In this document: positions 27,350 through 34,654 of the stretch, in pieces
Position numbering within the stretch: the first letter of the stretch is position 1
Layout: each line of letters starts with the position of its first letter
NCBI GenBank assembly: GCA_051418075.1
Contig: JBPRGG010000037.1
Span: 16,411-80,410 of the forward strand
DNA from: JBPRGG01 sp051418075
Lineage (GTDB): Bacteria; Bacteroidota; Bacteroidia; Cytophagales; Cyclobacteriaceae
Length of the DNA stretch: 64,000 nucleotides
Direction of reading: 5' to 3'
The notes under the pieces: model-generated
Told to the model about the DNA's origin: nothing
Database searches by the model: none
The model's input: only the letters and a program-made list of their open reading frames with translations
Program-made: the position numbers and the translations under genes

Positions 27350-28384
27350 ATGCAAAATAAGATCATCACGTTTGGAGAGATCATGCTAAGGCTGGCTACA
27401 CCGCAATATCAGCGTTTTGGCCAGGCTACTCATATGGAGGCAACTTATGGAGGTGGTGAAGCCAATGTGGCTGTTTCTTTGGCTAATTATGGATTAAATG
27501 CAGAATTTGTAACCCGGCTGCCTGAAAATGATCTGGGCAGAGCTGCATTGATGAATTTGCGGAAATATAATGTGGGAACCAACTATATTAGCTGGGGAGG
27601 TGAACGATTAGGTATTTATTTCCTGGAAACAGGGGCCGTAAGCCGGGGCAGTAAAGTAGTTTATGATCGGGCTGATTCTGCTTTAGCAAGGATTGAATCT
27701 GGCATGATCAATTGGGATGAAATATTTGAGGGAGCTAAATGGTTTCACTGGACCGGAATTACGCCTGCTATCTCAGCCGGAGCAGCTCAGGTTTGTCTGG
27801 AAGCAGTGAAGGCAGCAGATCAAAAAGGTATTACCGTCTCCACTGACCTTAATTATCGTAAAAATCTCTGGAAATATGGCAAAAAGGCCTCTGAAGTGAT
27901 GCCAGAGTTGGTTCAATATACGGATATCATCCTGGGAAATGAAGAAGATGCCGAAAAGGTGTTTGGGATTAAACCGGAAGGTGTAGATGTCACCAAAGGG
28001 CAGGTTGAAGCGGCAGCTTATCAATCGGTATGTCAGCAGTTGATGCAAAAGTTTCCTAAAGCCAAAAAAGTCATTGTGACCCTCCGAGGCTCCATCAGCG
28101 CCAGTCATAACACATGGTCTGGGGTTCTTTGGGATGGAAATAAACTATATCAGGGACCTCATTTTGAAATTACCCACATCGTAGACCGGGTAGGTGGAGG
28201 AGATTCCTTTATGGGCGGCCTGATTTATGGCCTTTTAACTTATCAGGATAATCAACAGGCCCTGAATTTTGCTGTAGCTGCTTCCTGTTTAAAACATACT
28301 ATTCACGGAGATTTTAACATGGTCACTGTGGAAGAGGTAGAAAAACTGATGTCAGGAGATGCTTCCGGAAGGGTATCAAGATAA
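27350..28384 (+). CDS. kdgK: 2-keto-3-deoxygluconate kinase (PfkB family)
   Basis: A 344-residue ribokinase/PfkB-family sugar kinase. It starts I-I-T-F-G-E-I-M-L-R-L with Y-G-G-G-E-A-N-V-A near 30, and carries the C-terminal anion-hole motif D-R-V-G-G-G-D-S-F near 284. Placed directly upstream of eda in a uronate operon, it should phosphorylate KDG to KDPG. Other PfkB sugars are possible, but context makes KDG by far the best call. Gaps are 34 bp to uxaC and 19 bp to eda. Confidence 0.88.
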   Translation: MQNKIITFGEIMLRLATPQYQRFGQATHMEATYGGGEANVAVSLANYGLNAEFVTRLPENDLGRAALMNLRKYNVGTNYISWGGERLGIYFLETGAVSRGSKVVYDRADSALARIESGMINWDEIFEGAKWFHWTGITPAISAGAAQVCLEAVKAADQKGITVSTDLNYRKNLWKYGKKASEVMPELVQYTDIILGNEEDAEKVFGIKPEGVDVTKGQVEAAAYQSVCQQLMQKFPKAKKVIVTLRGSISASHNTWSGVLWDGNKLYQGPHFEITHIVDRVGGGDSFMGGLIYGLLTYQDNQQALNFAVAASCLKHTIHGDFNMVTVEEVEKLMSGDASGRVSR

Positions 28385-28403
28385 TAATATATAAAATATC
28401 AAC

Positions 28404-29081
28404 ATGGCGAAATTCAGCAGGATACAAGTAACATTAAAGATGCAGGAAACCGGGATCATTCCGGTATTTTATCACAAAGACCTTGAAATCTGTAAACAAG
28501 TGGTAAAAGCCTGTTATGAGGGGGGAATAAGGGTGTTTGAATTTACCAACAGGGGCGATTTTGCTCATGAAATATTCAGCCAACTAAATAAATATGTATT
28601 AAAGGATATTCCTGATATGATCATGGGAGTGGGTTCAGTGTTAGATGCCCCTACTGCTGCATTGTATATTCAGTTGGGAGCTAATTTCGTAGTATCACCT
28701 GTCTTAAAGGAAGAAATGGCCCGGGTATGTAACCGTCGAAAGATTGCCTGGTCTCCAGGTTGTGGATCTCTTACAGAAATATCTCTGGCAGAAGAATTAG
28801 GGGCTGAAGTAGTTAAAATCTTCCCTGGAGCCCAGGTAGGCGGGCCCAAATTTGTAGCCGCCGTAAAAGGGCCTTGCCCCTGGACCAGCATAATGCCTAC
28901 CGGTGGTGTTTCACCTACAGAAGAAAACCTAAGGGAATGGTTCCAGGCTGGAGTTCATTGTGTAGGCATGGGCTCAAAGCTGATCACCAAGGATATTATA
29001 CAAAACAATGCATATGAAAAACTTACTCAAACCGTTAAGGATGCAATAGATTTGGTAAAAAAAATAAGAGGAGAAATATGA
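28404..29081 (+). CDS. eda: KDPG aldolase
   Basis: A 225-residue class I aldolase cleaving 2-keto-3-deoxy-6-phosphogluconate to pyruvate and glyceraldehyde 3-phosphate. The catalytic Glu lies in V-F-E-F-T-N-R-G near 49. The Schiff-base Lys is in V-V-K-I-F-P-G near 138, and P-T-G-G-V near 164 binds phosphate. It overlaps the next gene by 4 bp (ATGA), so translation is coupled to dctP. It completes lower uronate catabolism. Confidence 0.93.
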   Translation: MAKFSRIQVTLKMQETGIIPVFYHKDLEICKQVVKACYEGGIRVFEFTNRGDFAHEIFSQLNKYVLKDIPDMIMGVGSVLDAPTAALYIQLGANFVVSPVLKEEMARVCNRRKIAWSPGCGSLTEISLAEELGAEVVKIFPGAQVGGPKFVAAVKGPCPWTSIMPTGGVSPTEENLREWFQAGVHCVGMGSKLITKDIIQNNAYEKLTQTVKDAIDLVKKIRGEI

Positions 29082-30067
29082 AAAACATAAATTCAAACTG
29101 GATTGTATTGCTTGGTGTGGTGGTATTGTTACTAAACGTTTCCTGTGAGGGGGTGCAAAAAACAAAGGTACTAAAGCTGGCCCATGCACTGGATCGTACT
29201 CATTCGGTGCACAAAGGAATGGAATATATGGCTGAACTGGTAGATGAAAAATCCGGAGGCAGGTTACAAATTGAGATATACCCCAGCCAGCAATTAGGTA
29301 CAGAACGTGAATGTCTGGAATTGCTGCAAATTGGCAGCCTGGATATGACCAAAGTATCGGCTGCAGTAATGGAAGGATATTCGGACAATTTTAAAATTTT
29401 CGGTATACCATACCTGTTTAGAGACAGAGCACATTCTTATCAGGTATTAGATGGAGAAATTGGGCAGGATTTATTGAAAGAGGGTCAAAAATACTGGATG
29501 AGGGGATTATGCTACTATGCATCAGGCAGCCGGAGTTTTTATACCAAAGATAACCCTATCAAGCAACCTGACGATCTCAATGGAATGAAAATCAGGGTGA
29601 TGCAAAGCCCTACTTCTATAAATATGGTTCGTACCCTGGGAGGGGCTGCTACTCCTATTTCCTTTGGTGAACTATATACAGCTTTGCAACAAGGAGTAGT
29701 AGATGGTGCTGAAAACAATCCTCCCAGTTTTTACCTTAGCCGTCATTACGAAGTGTGTAAGTATTATTCCTTGGATGAACACACGACAATTCCGGACATC
29801 TTGCTGATCAGCACCACCCGGTGGAATTCTCTGACTGAAGAAGAACAGCAATGGGTGCAGGAAGCGGCTACAGAGTCGGTAGAATTACAGCGTAAACTTT
29901 GGGATGAGTCAGAGCAAGAAGCTTTAAACGCAGTGAAAGCAGCTGGTGTAGAAGTAATATATCCGGATAAAAGTGAATTTGCCAAAGCAACCAGAGCAAC
30001 TTATGAAGATTATAAAGGTGTGGGAGATGTATATGAGCTAATTCAAAAAATTCAAGCTATCCAATGA
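29078..30067 (+). CDS. dctP: TRAP transporter substrate-binding lipoprotein
   Basis: A 329-residue DctP-type binding protein. The signal ends L-N-V-S-C (Cys23), so it is lipid-anchored rather than freely periplasmic. Family marks are P-S-Q-Q-L-G-T-E-R-E near 69, the carboxylate-binding Arg in G-M-K-I-R-V near 170 and D-G-A-E-N-N-P-P near 210. The 4-bp overlap with eda argues that the ligand is a uronate. It is followed by a terminator-like hairpin, which would make it more abundant than its permeases. Confidence 0.9.
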   Translation: MKNINSNWIVLLGVVVLLLNVSCEGVQKTKVLKLAHALDRTHSVHKGMEYMAELVDEKSGGRLQIEIYPSQQLGTERECLELLQIGSLDMTKVSAAVMEGYSDNFKIFGIPYLFRDRAHSYQVLDGEIGQDLLKEGQKYWMRGLCYYASGSRSFYTKDNPIKQPDDLNGMKIRVMQSPTSINMVRTLGGAATPISFGELYTALQQGVVDGAENNPPSFYLSRHYEVCKYYSLDEHTTIPDILLISTTRWNSLTEEEQQWVQEAATESVELQRKLWDESEQEALNAVKAAGVEVIYPDKSEFAKATRATYEDYKGVGDVYELIQKIQAIQ

Positions 30068-30102
30068 TTGAAATTCATTTGTTTCCATATAAATTAAATA
30101 AG

Positions 30103-30139
30103 GTCTGTACGGGATAAATTTCCTGTACAGATTTTTTTT
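30103..30139 (+). terminator. Intra-operon terminator/attenuator between dctP and dctQ
   Basis: TCTGTAC (30104-30110) pairs with GTACAGA (30125-30131), extended by GGA/TCC pairs, and eight T follow (30132-30139). It lies in the 100-bp gap between the binding-protein gene and the membrane genes, so some transcripts probably stop here. Confidence 0.75.
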
Positions 30140-30167
30140 GTTTTAAATTTTCAAAAAGTCAAAAGTT

Positions 30168-30668
30168 ATGCGTTTTAGAAGACTGATTGACCTGGTGCTG
30201 AGCCGGTTTTTGATTATTATCCTGGCCATTATGACCATAAGCGTTTTATGGCAGGTAGCATCCCGATACATACTGCGTGACCCCAGTTCCTGGACTGATG
30301 AACTTGTGCGGTTTCTATTCATGTGGGTAGGCTTGCTGGGGGCAGCCTACATTACCGGCTTAAGAATGCACCTGGCCATTGACATCCTTCCCTCCAAATC
30401 CACTCCTCAAAACCAAAAAAGGTTAAATACCATCATATACAGTCTGGTAGCCTTATTTGCCCTGCTAACCATGGTGGTAGGTGGGTTCCGGCTGGTTTAT
30501 ATCACCCTTACCCTGAACCAGATCTCTCCCACCCTTGAAGTTCCACTGGGATATGTATACCTGGTAGTTCCCATCAGCGGCATATTTATAGTATATTATA
30601 GTATTATGAATATAATCAACTATGAAATGCCCCACCGGGAAGAAAAACTTACTGAAGCAGTAGATTAA
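30168..30668 (+). CDS. dctQ: TRAP transporter small permease
   Basis: A 166-residue DctQ protein with four predicted membrane helices. The loop D-P-S-S-W-T-D-E-L-V-R-F-L-F-M-W is the family signature. It pairs with DctM to form the membrane part of the sodium-driven TRAP transporter. It lies 100 bp after dctP, behind the hairpin, and 23 bp before dctM. Confidence 0.9.
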   Translation: MRFRRLIDLVLSRFLIIILAIMTISVLWQVASRYILRDPSSWTDELVRFLFMWVGLLGAAYITGLRMHLAIDILPSKSTPQNQKRLNTIIYSLVALFALLTMVVGGFRLVYITLTLNQISPTLEVPLGYVYLVVPISGIFIVYYSIMNIINYEMPHREEKLTEAVD

Positions 30669-30691
30669 TTTAAACCCAACCAAGAATCAAA

Positions 30692-31987
30692 ATGGATTAC
30701 TTAGAAATACTCATCTTAGTTTTAAGTTTTATTGTATTACTGGGAATCGGGGTTCCCATTGCTTTTAGTATTGGTATATCAGCCATGGTCACCATGCTGG
30801 TATCCATACAGTCTATCCCGGCATTTACCACACTGGCTCAAAGGATGGTTACTGGTTTAGATAGTTTTGCCCTGCTGGCCATTCCCTTCTTCATATTGGC
30901 CGGGCAATTGATGAACCGGGGAGGTATTGCCAATCGTTTAATAGATTTTGCCAAAGTACTGGTGGGCATGTTTCCCGGAGGGTTGGCTTATGTAAACATT
31001 ATGGCCAGCATGTTATTTGGAGCCATTTCAGGTTCCGCTGTAGCTGCTGCTTCAGCCATTGGGGGCATTATGAATCCTCGTATGGTCAAGGAAGGTTATT
31101 CCCCTTCATTTAGCGCAGCAGTGAACATTACTTCGGCCACTACCGGATTAATCATCCCGCCCAGTAACATCCTGATCGTGTATTCTCTGGCCAGCGGTGG
31201 TGTTTCTATTGCAGCCTTATTCCTGGCCGGTTATGTACCCGGTATTCTGGTGGGGCTGGCACTGATTCTGGTTTCCGGATACTATGCCTTTCGCAAAAAA
31301 TATCCAGTGGGTGACAGGGTGAGTCTAAAAGAAGCCTTATTTAAATTTCTGGATGCCATCCCCAGCCTTTTGTTGCTGATAGTTGTGATTGGAGGAATTG
31401 TAGCCGGTATATTTACTGCCACTGAAGCCTCTGCCGTGGCCGTATTGTATACTGTAATTCTGGCATTTATATATCGTGAAGTAAAGATTAAAGATATGCC
31501 GGATATCCTGCTCAAGACTGTAAATACTTCAGCCATAGTCATGTTGTTGATAGGAACTTCTATGGGCATGTCCTGGGTAATGTCTTTTGAAAATATACCC
31601 CAGGGGGTTACGGAAGCATTATTGGGGGTGAGTGACAACAAAATTGTAATCCTGCTGATCATTAATATGATCTTGTTGTTTGTGGGGGTATTTATGGATA
31701 TGACTCCGGCAGTACTTATTTTTACACCTATATTTTTACCGGTAGTAACGGCTCTGGGAATGGATCCCACCCATTTTGGAATCATCATGGTACTGAATTT
31801 ATGTATAGGATTATGTACTCCCCCGGTAGGTTCCGTTTTATTTGTGGGATGCGGTGTGGCTAATATAAGTATCAGTAAAGTCATAAAGCCTTTACTACCC
31901 CTGTTTATAGCTATGATTTTTGTGCTGATCCTGGTGACATATATTCCCCAGTTAGCCCTGTGGTTACCTGAAGCTTTTGGTTATTAA
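30692..31987 (+). CDS. dctM: TRAP transporter large permease
   Basis: A 431-residue, highly hydrophobic DctM subunit with about 11-12 helices. Conserved stretches include A-I-P-F-F-I-L-A-G near 67, G-A-I-S-G-S-A-V-A near 110, the T-S-A-T-T-G-L-I-I-P-P-S-N hairpin near 150 and the second repeat D-M-T-P-A-V-L-I-F-T-P near 333. It carries out substrate translocation with sodium. It ends the uronate operon; no terminator hairpin is obvious in the next 100 bp. Confidence 0.93.
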   Translation: MDYLEILILVLSFIVLLGIGVPIAFSIGISAMVTMLVSIQSIPAFTTLAQRMVTGLDSFALLAIPFFILAGQLMNRGGIANRLIDFAKVLVGMFPGGLAYVNIMASMLFGAISGSAVAAASAIGGIMNPRMVKEGYSPSFSAAVNITSATTGLIIPPSNILIVYSLASGGVSIAALFLAGYVPGILVGLALILVSGYYAFRKKYPVGDRVSLKEALFKFLDAIPSLLLLIVVIGGIVAGIFTATEASAVAVLYTVILAFIYREVKIKDMPDILLKTVNTSAIVMLLIGTSMGMSWVMSFENIPQGVTEALLGVSDNKIVILLIINMILLFVGVFMDMTPAVLIFTPIFLPVVTALGMDPTHFGIIMVLNLCIGLCTPPVGSVLFVGCGVANISISKVIKPLLPLFIAMIFVLILVTYIPQLALWLPEAFGY

Positions 31988-32127
31988 AATGGGAAATTTT
32001 TCTGTTATGATTTTTAAAAAATAGAGGAATTATAAAACGCAATGAATTATATTTATATTTTTATAATGTCTGTGTGGCCATTGGGGAACCAGATAAAATT
32101 TTATTTTTCACTTAAAAAATACATACT

Positions 32128-32466
32128 ATGTCAAAAATAGGAACAATTGATTTTGCTGGAGAATCAGGCAAAATGTATACATTCAATATTTATTCCATTG
32201 AAAACAATCATTTTAAGCCCAAAGGCGGTGTTTTTGTGGTCACTAAAAGAACAGAAAAAGATGATGGTCGTGGTGTGCACAAAAAGCTTTTTATCGGATC
32301 AGCAGAAGATTTTTCCATTGCTTTTAATAATCATGAAAAGAGAGATTGTTTTTTTGAACAAGGAGCAAATTGTGTATGCACCTATTGGGAAGATAGTACA
32401 GAAATGCGCAGTAATATCGTGGAAGACCTGGTGGATAACTACCATCCTCCCTGCAATGATCAATAG
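32128..32466 (+). CDS. Small GIY-YIG-like protein with degenerate active site
   Basis: A 112-residue protein whose layout follows GIY-YIG nucleases: G-V-F-V-V (34-38) for the GIY strand, L-F-I-G (54-57) for the YIG strand, His69, a helix with Glu99 and the closing H-P-P-C-N (106-110). Both signature Tyr are Phe, and the usual Arg after the second strand is absent, so nuclease activity is doubtful. A second frame (32147-32560) overlaps it but looks like a shadow. It stands alone between dctM and proC. Role unknown: a binding protein or an inactive relative. Confidence 0.6.
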   Translation: MSKIGTIDFAGESGKMYTFNIYSIENNHFKPKGGVFVVTKRTEKDDGRGVHKKLFIGSAEDFSIAFNNHEKRDCFFEQGANCVCTYWEDSTEMRSNIVEDLVDNYHPPCNDQ

Positions 32467-32578
32467 TATTTTGTTTCTCAGAAGGCAGGCCATCAACCTG
32501 TCTTCTGAACGCATTTTTTCAGCTGAATATCATTCTCTCCCCTATTTTTACTCCTTATAATTTGAATAATACAGATAT

Positions 32579-32608
32579 TTTGAAATATCTTTACCAGCCA
32601 TATATTTG
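32579..32608 (+). promoter_or_regulatory. Promoter of proC
   Basis: TTTG (32579-32582), 18 bp, TATATTTG (32601-32608). The same arrangement and spacing as the uronate-operon promoter, 35 nt upstream of the proC start. Confidence 0.7.
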
Positions 32609-32643
32609 GTTTCTCTATTATCCATTATAACTAATTAAATTCC

Positions 32644-33450
32644 ATGAATGATCAAAAAATCGCTATTTTAGGAGGAGGAAACCTGGGGGTTTCGCTGGCA
32701 GAAGGATTTATTAAAAACGATTTTATTGCGCCATCCCATGTTTTTATTACCAGAAGAAGGTTGCATTTGCTGGAACCTCTTAAACAAAAAGGCGTTCAGG
32801 TACTATCCAATAATTTGGATGCAGTGGAACAGGCTGACATCATCATTCTGGCTATTAAACCACACCAAATTAAAAACCTGTTGCATGAGATCAAGGGCAA
32901 ACTGCAGCCAGGAAAACATATCCTGATCTCGGTGGTGACGGGAATTAATTTCAACGACATTCAGGAAATCGTAGATAAAGAGATTACTTTGTTTCTGGCT
33001 ATGCCCAATACCGCTATTTCTATACAGGAATCCATGACCTGCCTGGCCACCCGTAATGCTTCCCAGGAACAGCAGGATATGATCGTCAGCCTTTTTAACC
33101 GGCTCGGAAAAGCCATTGTGATCCCGGAAGAATTGATGGAAGCGGCTACTGTACTGGGAGCTTGTGGTATTGCTTATGCACTGCGTTATATCCGTGCTTC
33201 CTCACAAGGTGGCATCGAAATTGGATTTAGCTCCCAGGTGGCCCAGCTCATCGCTGCCCAAACCGTAAAAGGAGCTGCTGCATTATTGATTGAAGGAGGG
33301 CAACATCCTGAGCATGAGATCGATAAGGTAACAACACCTCAAGGTTGTACCATAGCCGGGTTAAATGAAATGGAACACCAGGGTTTTAGCTCTTCACTGA
33401 TCAAAGGCATACTTACCTCATATGGTAAAATCGCTAAAATTGAAAAATAA
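32644..33450 (+). CDS. proC: Pyrroline-5-carboxylate reductase
   Basis: A 268-residue enzyme making the last step of proline synthesis, reducing pyrroline-5-carboxylate with NAD(P)H. The Rossmann motif is G-G-G-N-L-G (residues 10-15); I-L-A-I-K-P-H (near 71), A-M-P-N-T (near 119) and G-A-A-A-L-L near 217 are family marks, and the C-terminal P-Q-G-C-T-I-A-G-L is the usual P-G-G-T-T-type loop. It is monocistronic with its own promoter and is convergent with the Dabb gene. Confidence 0.92.
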   Translation: MNDQKIAILGGGNLGVSLAEGFIKNDFIAPSHVFITRRRLHLLEPLKQKGVQVLSNNLDAVEQADIIILAIKPHQIKNLLHEIKGKLQPGKHILISVVTGINFNDIQEIVDKEITLFLAMPNTAISIQESMTCLATRNASQEQQDMIVSLFNRLGKAIVIPEELMEAATVLGACGIAYALRYIRASSQGGIEIGFSSQVAQLIAAQTVKGAAALLIEGGQHPEHEIDKVTTPQGCTIAGLNEMEHQGFSSSLIKGILTSYGKIAKIEK

Positions 33451-33481
33451 AATTTGCAGTCCCTAATCAAAAGGAACCGGA

Positions 33482-33525
33482 AACAGGATTTGGAGGACGC
33501 GTTCATCTAAATCCGTCCTCCTGTT
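33482..33525. terminator. Hairpin between convergent genes
   Basis: GGAGGACG (33492-33499) pairs perfectly with CGTCCTCC (33514-33521), between convergent proC and the Dabb gene. There is no adjacent T-run, so terminator function is plausible but not proven. Confidence 0.45.
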
Positions 33526-33545
33526 GCAGTAGTCAGCTGGGCTTT

Positions 33546-33848
33546 TTATACTTCATAATCCACTACCACCCTTTCCAGGCGAACCTGGTTGATAAAATCA
33601 GCTACCTTTACATGTTCCGGATGTTTTTGATAAGTTTCCAGGTCCTGTTTTTGGGCAAATACGGAATAAAGCGCAACATCATAGGCAGCATCCGATCCGG
33701 AAAAATCCACTCCAACTTCCAGTTCTCTTATTTCCGGGATTTTGTCAGTCAGTTCTTCCAATAATGACTTCAATTTGAGCAGGTTTTCAGCTTTGGTTTT
33801 ACCAGCAGCTTCTTCTTTCAGTCGCCACATCACAATGTGTTTGATCAT
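33546..33848 (-). CDS. Dabb-family (stress-responsive alpha/beta barrel) protein
   Basis: A 100-residue Dabb protein, a dimeric ferredoxin-like fold. The opening I-K-H-I-V-M-W-R-L-K, then L-E-V-G-V-D-F near 44 and Y-Q-K-H-P-E-H near 74 are the usual marks. Family members include plant stress proteins and some small cyclases/oxygenases, but most bacterial copies have no known reaction. It is transcribed alone, convergent with proC. Confidence 0.85.
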   Translation of the reverse strand: MIKHIVMWRLKEEAAGKTKAENLLKLKSLLEELTDKIPEIRELEVGVDFSGSDAAYDVALYSVFAQKQDLETYQKHPEHVKVADFINQVRLERVVVDYEV

Positions 33849-33977
33849 AGCTTAAAAAGTTTAAAGTTTGTAATCCAATTTATTCAAAGGTAGGGATTTA
33901 ATTTAAAACAAGTTAAATCGACATTGTTAAAATTATTATTTCAAAATCTTTATATTTACCCCACCAAAAAAGAACAT

Positions 33978-34631
33978 ATGAGCCCAATAATAGCACCCTC
34001 CATATTAGCTGCGGATTTTGGAAATCTTCAGCGAGATATAGAAATGCTCAATGAAAGTGAAGCGGACTGGATCCATATTGATGTAATGGATGGCGTTTTT
34101 GTGCCTAATATCTCATTTGGCATGCCAGTGATACAGGCTGTAAATGAACATGCCAGAAAGCCACTGGATGTTCATCTGATGATCACTCATCCGGAAAAGT
34201 ATATTCAGACTTTTCGCGACCTGGGGGCCAGCTTCATTACGGTTCATTATGAAGCCTGTCCGCATTTGCACCGGGTGATCCAGGAAATTAAGGACCATGG
34301 CTGTAAGGCCGGAGTAGCTTTAAACCCGCACACCAATGTACAGCTTCTGGAAGATGTTGTGGCTGACCTGGACCTGGTTCTGGTAATGTCGGTAAATCCC
34401 GGGTTTGGAGGACAGAGTTTTATACAAAACACCTATAATAAACTGAGGGTAATGCGTGAATTAATCACTGATGCCGGATCAGATGCTTATATTGAAGTAG
34501 ATGGAGGTATTACTGTTCAGAATGCCCCACAAATCCTGGAAGCTGGTGCCAATGTATTGGTCGCTGGCAGTTTTGTTTTCAAATCAAATGACCCGGTCAA
34601 TACCATAAGAGATCTCAAATACGTTATTTAA
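33978..34631 (+). CDS. rpe: Ribulose-phosphate 3-epimerase
   Basis: A 217-residue TIM-barrel enzyme of the pentose phosphate pathway interconverting ribulose 5-phosphate and xylulose 5-phosphate. It begins I-A-P-S-I-L-A-A-D-F; metal and catalytic sites sit in H-I-D-V-M-D-G and D-V-H-L-M, and V-N-P-G-F-G-G-Q and V-D-G-G-I bind phosphate. ATG 33978 is chosen because it opens the conserved strand; the upstream extension is not conserved-looking. The TonB receptor gene begins 23 bp later. Confidence 0.94.
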   Translation: MSPIIAPSILAADFGNLQRDIEMLNESEADWIHIDVMDGVFVPNISFGMPVIQAVNEHARKPLDVHLMITHPEKYIQTFRDLGASFITVHYEACPHLHRVIQEIKDHGCKAGVALNPHTNVQLLEDVVADLDLVLVMSVNPGFGGQSFIQNTYNKLRVMRELITDAGSDAYIEVDGGITVQNAPQILEAGANVLVAGSFVFKSNDPVNTIRDLKYVI

Positions 34632-34654
34632 CAGTTTCCGGTTGGTTTTCTAAT

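Noticed and set aside
31282..31884. A 200-codon minus-strand frame inside dctM
   Set aside because: It mirrors the hydrophobic codons of dctM, has no motif of its own and lies wholly within a certain gene.
32147..32560. A 137-codon frame overlapping the GIY-YIG-like gene
   Set aside because: It lacks motif structure and runs past the stop of the better-supported frame; the overlap is a shadow.
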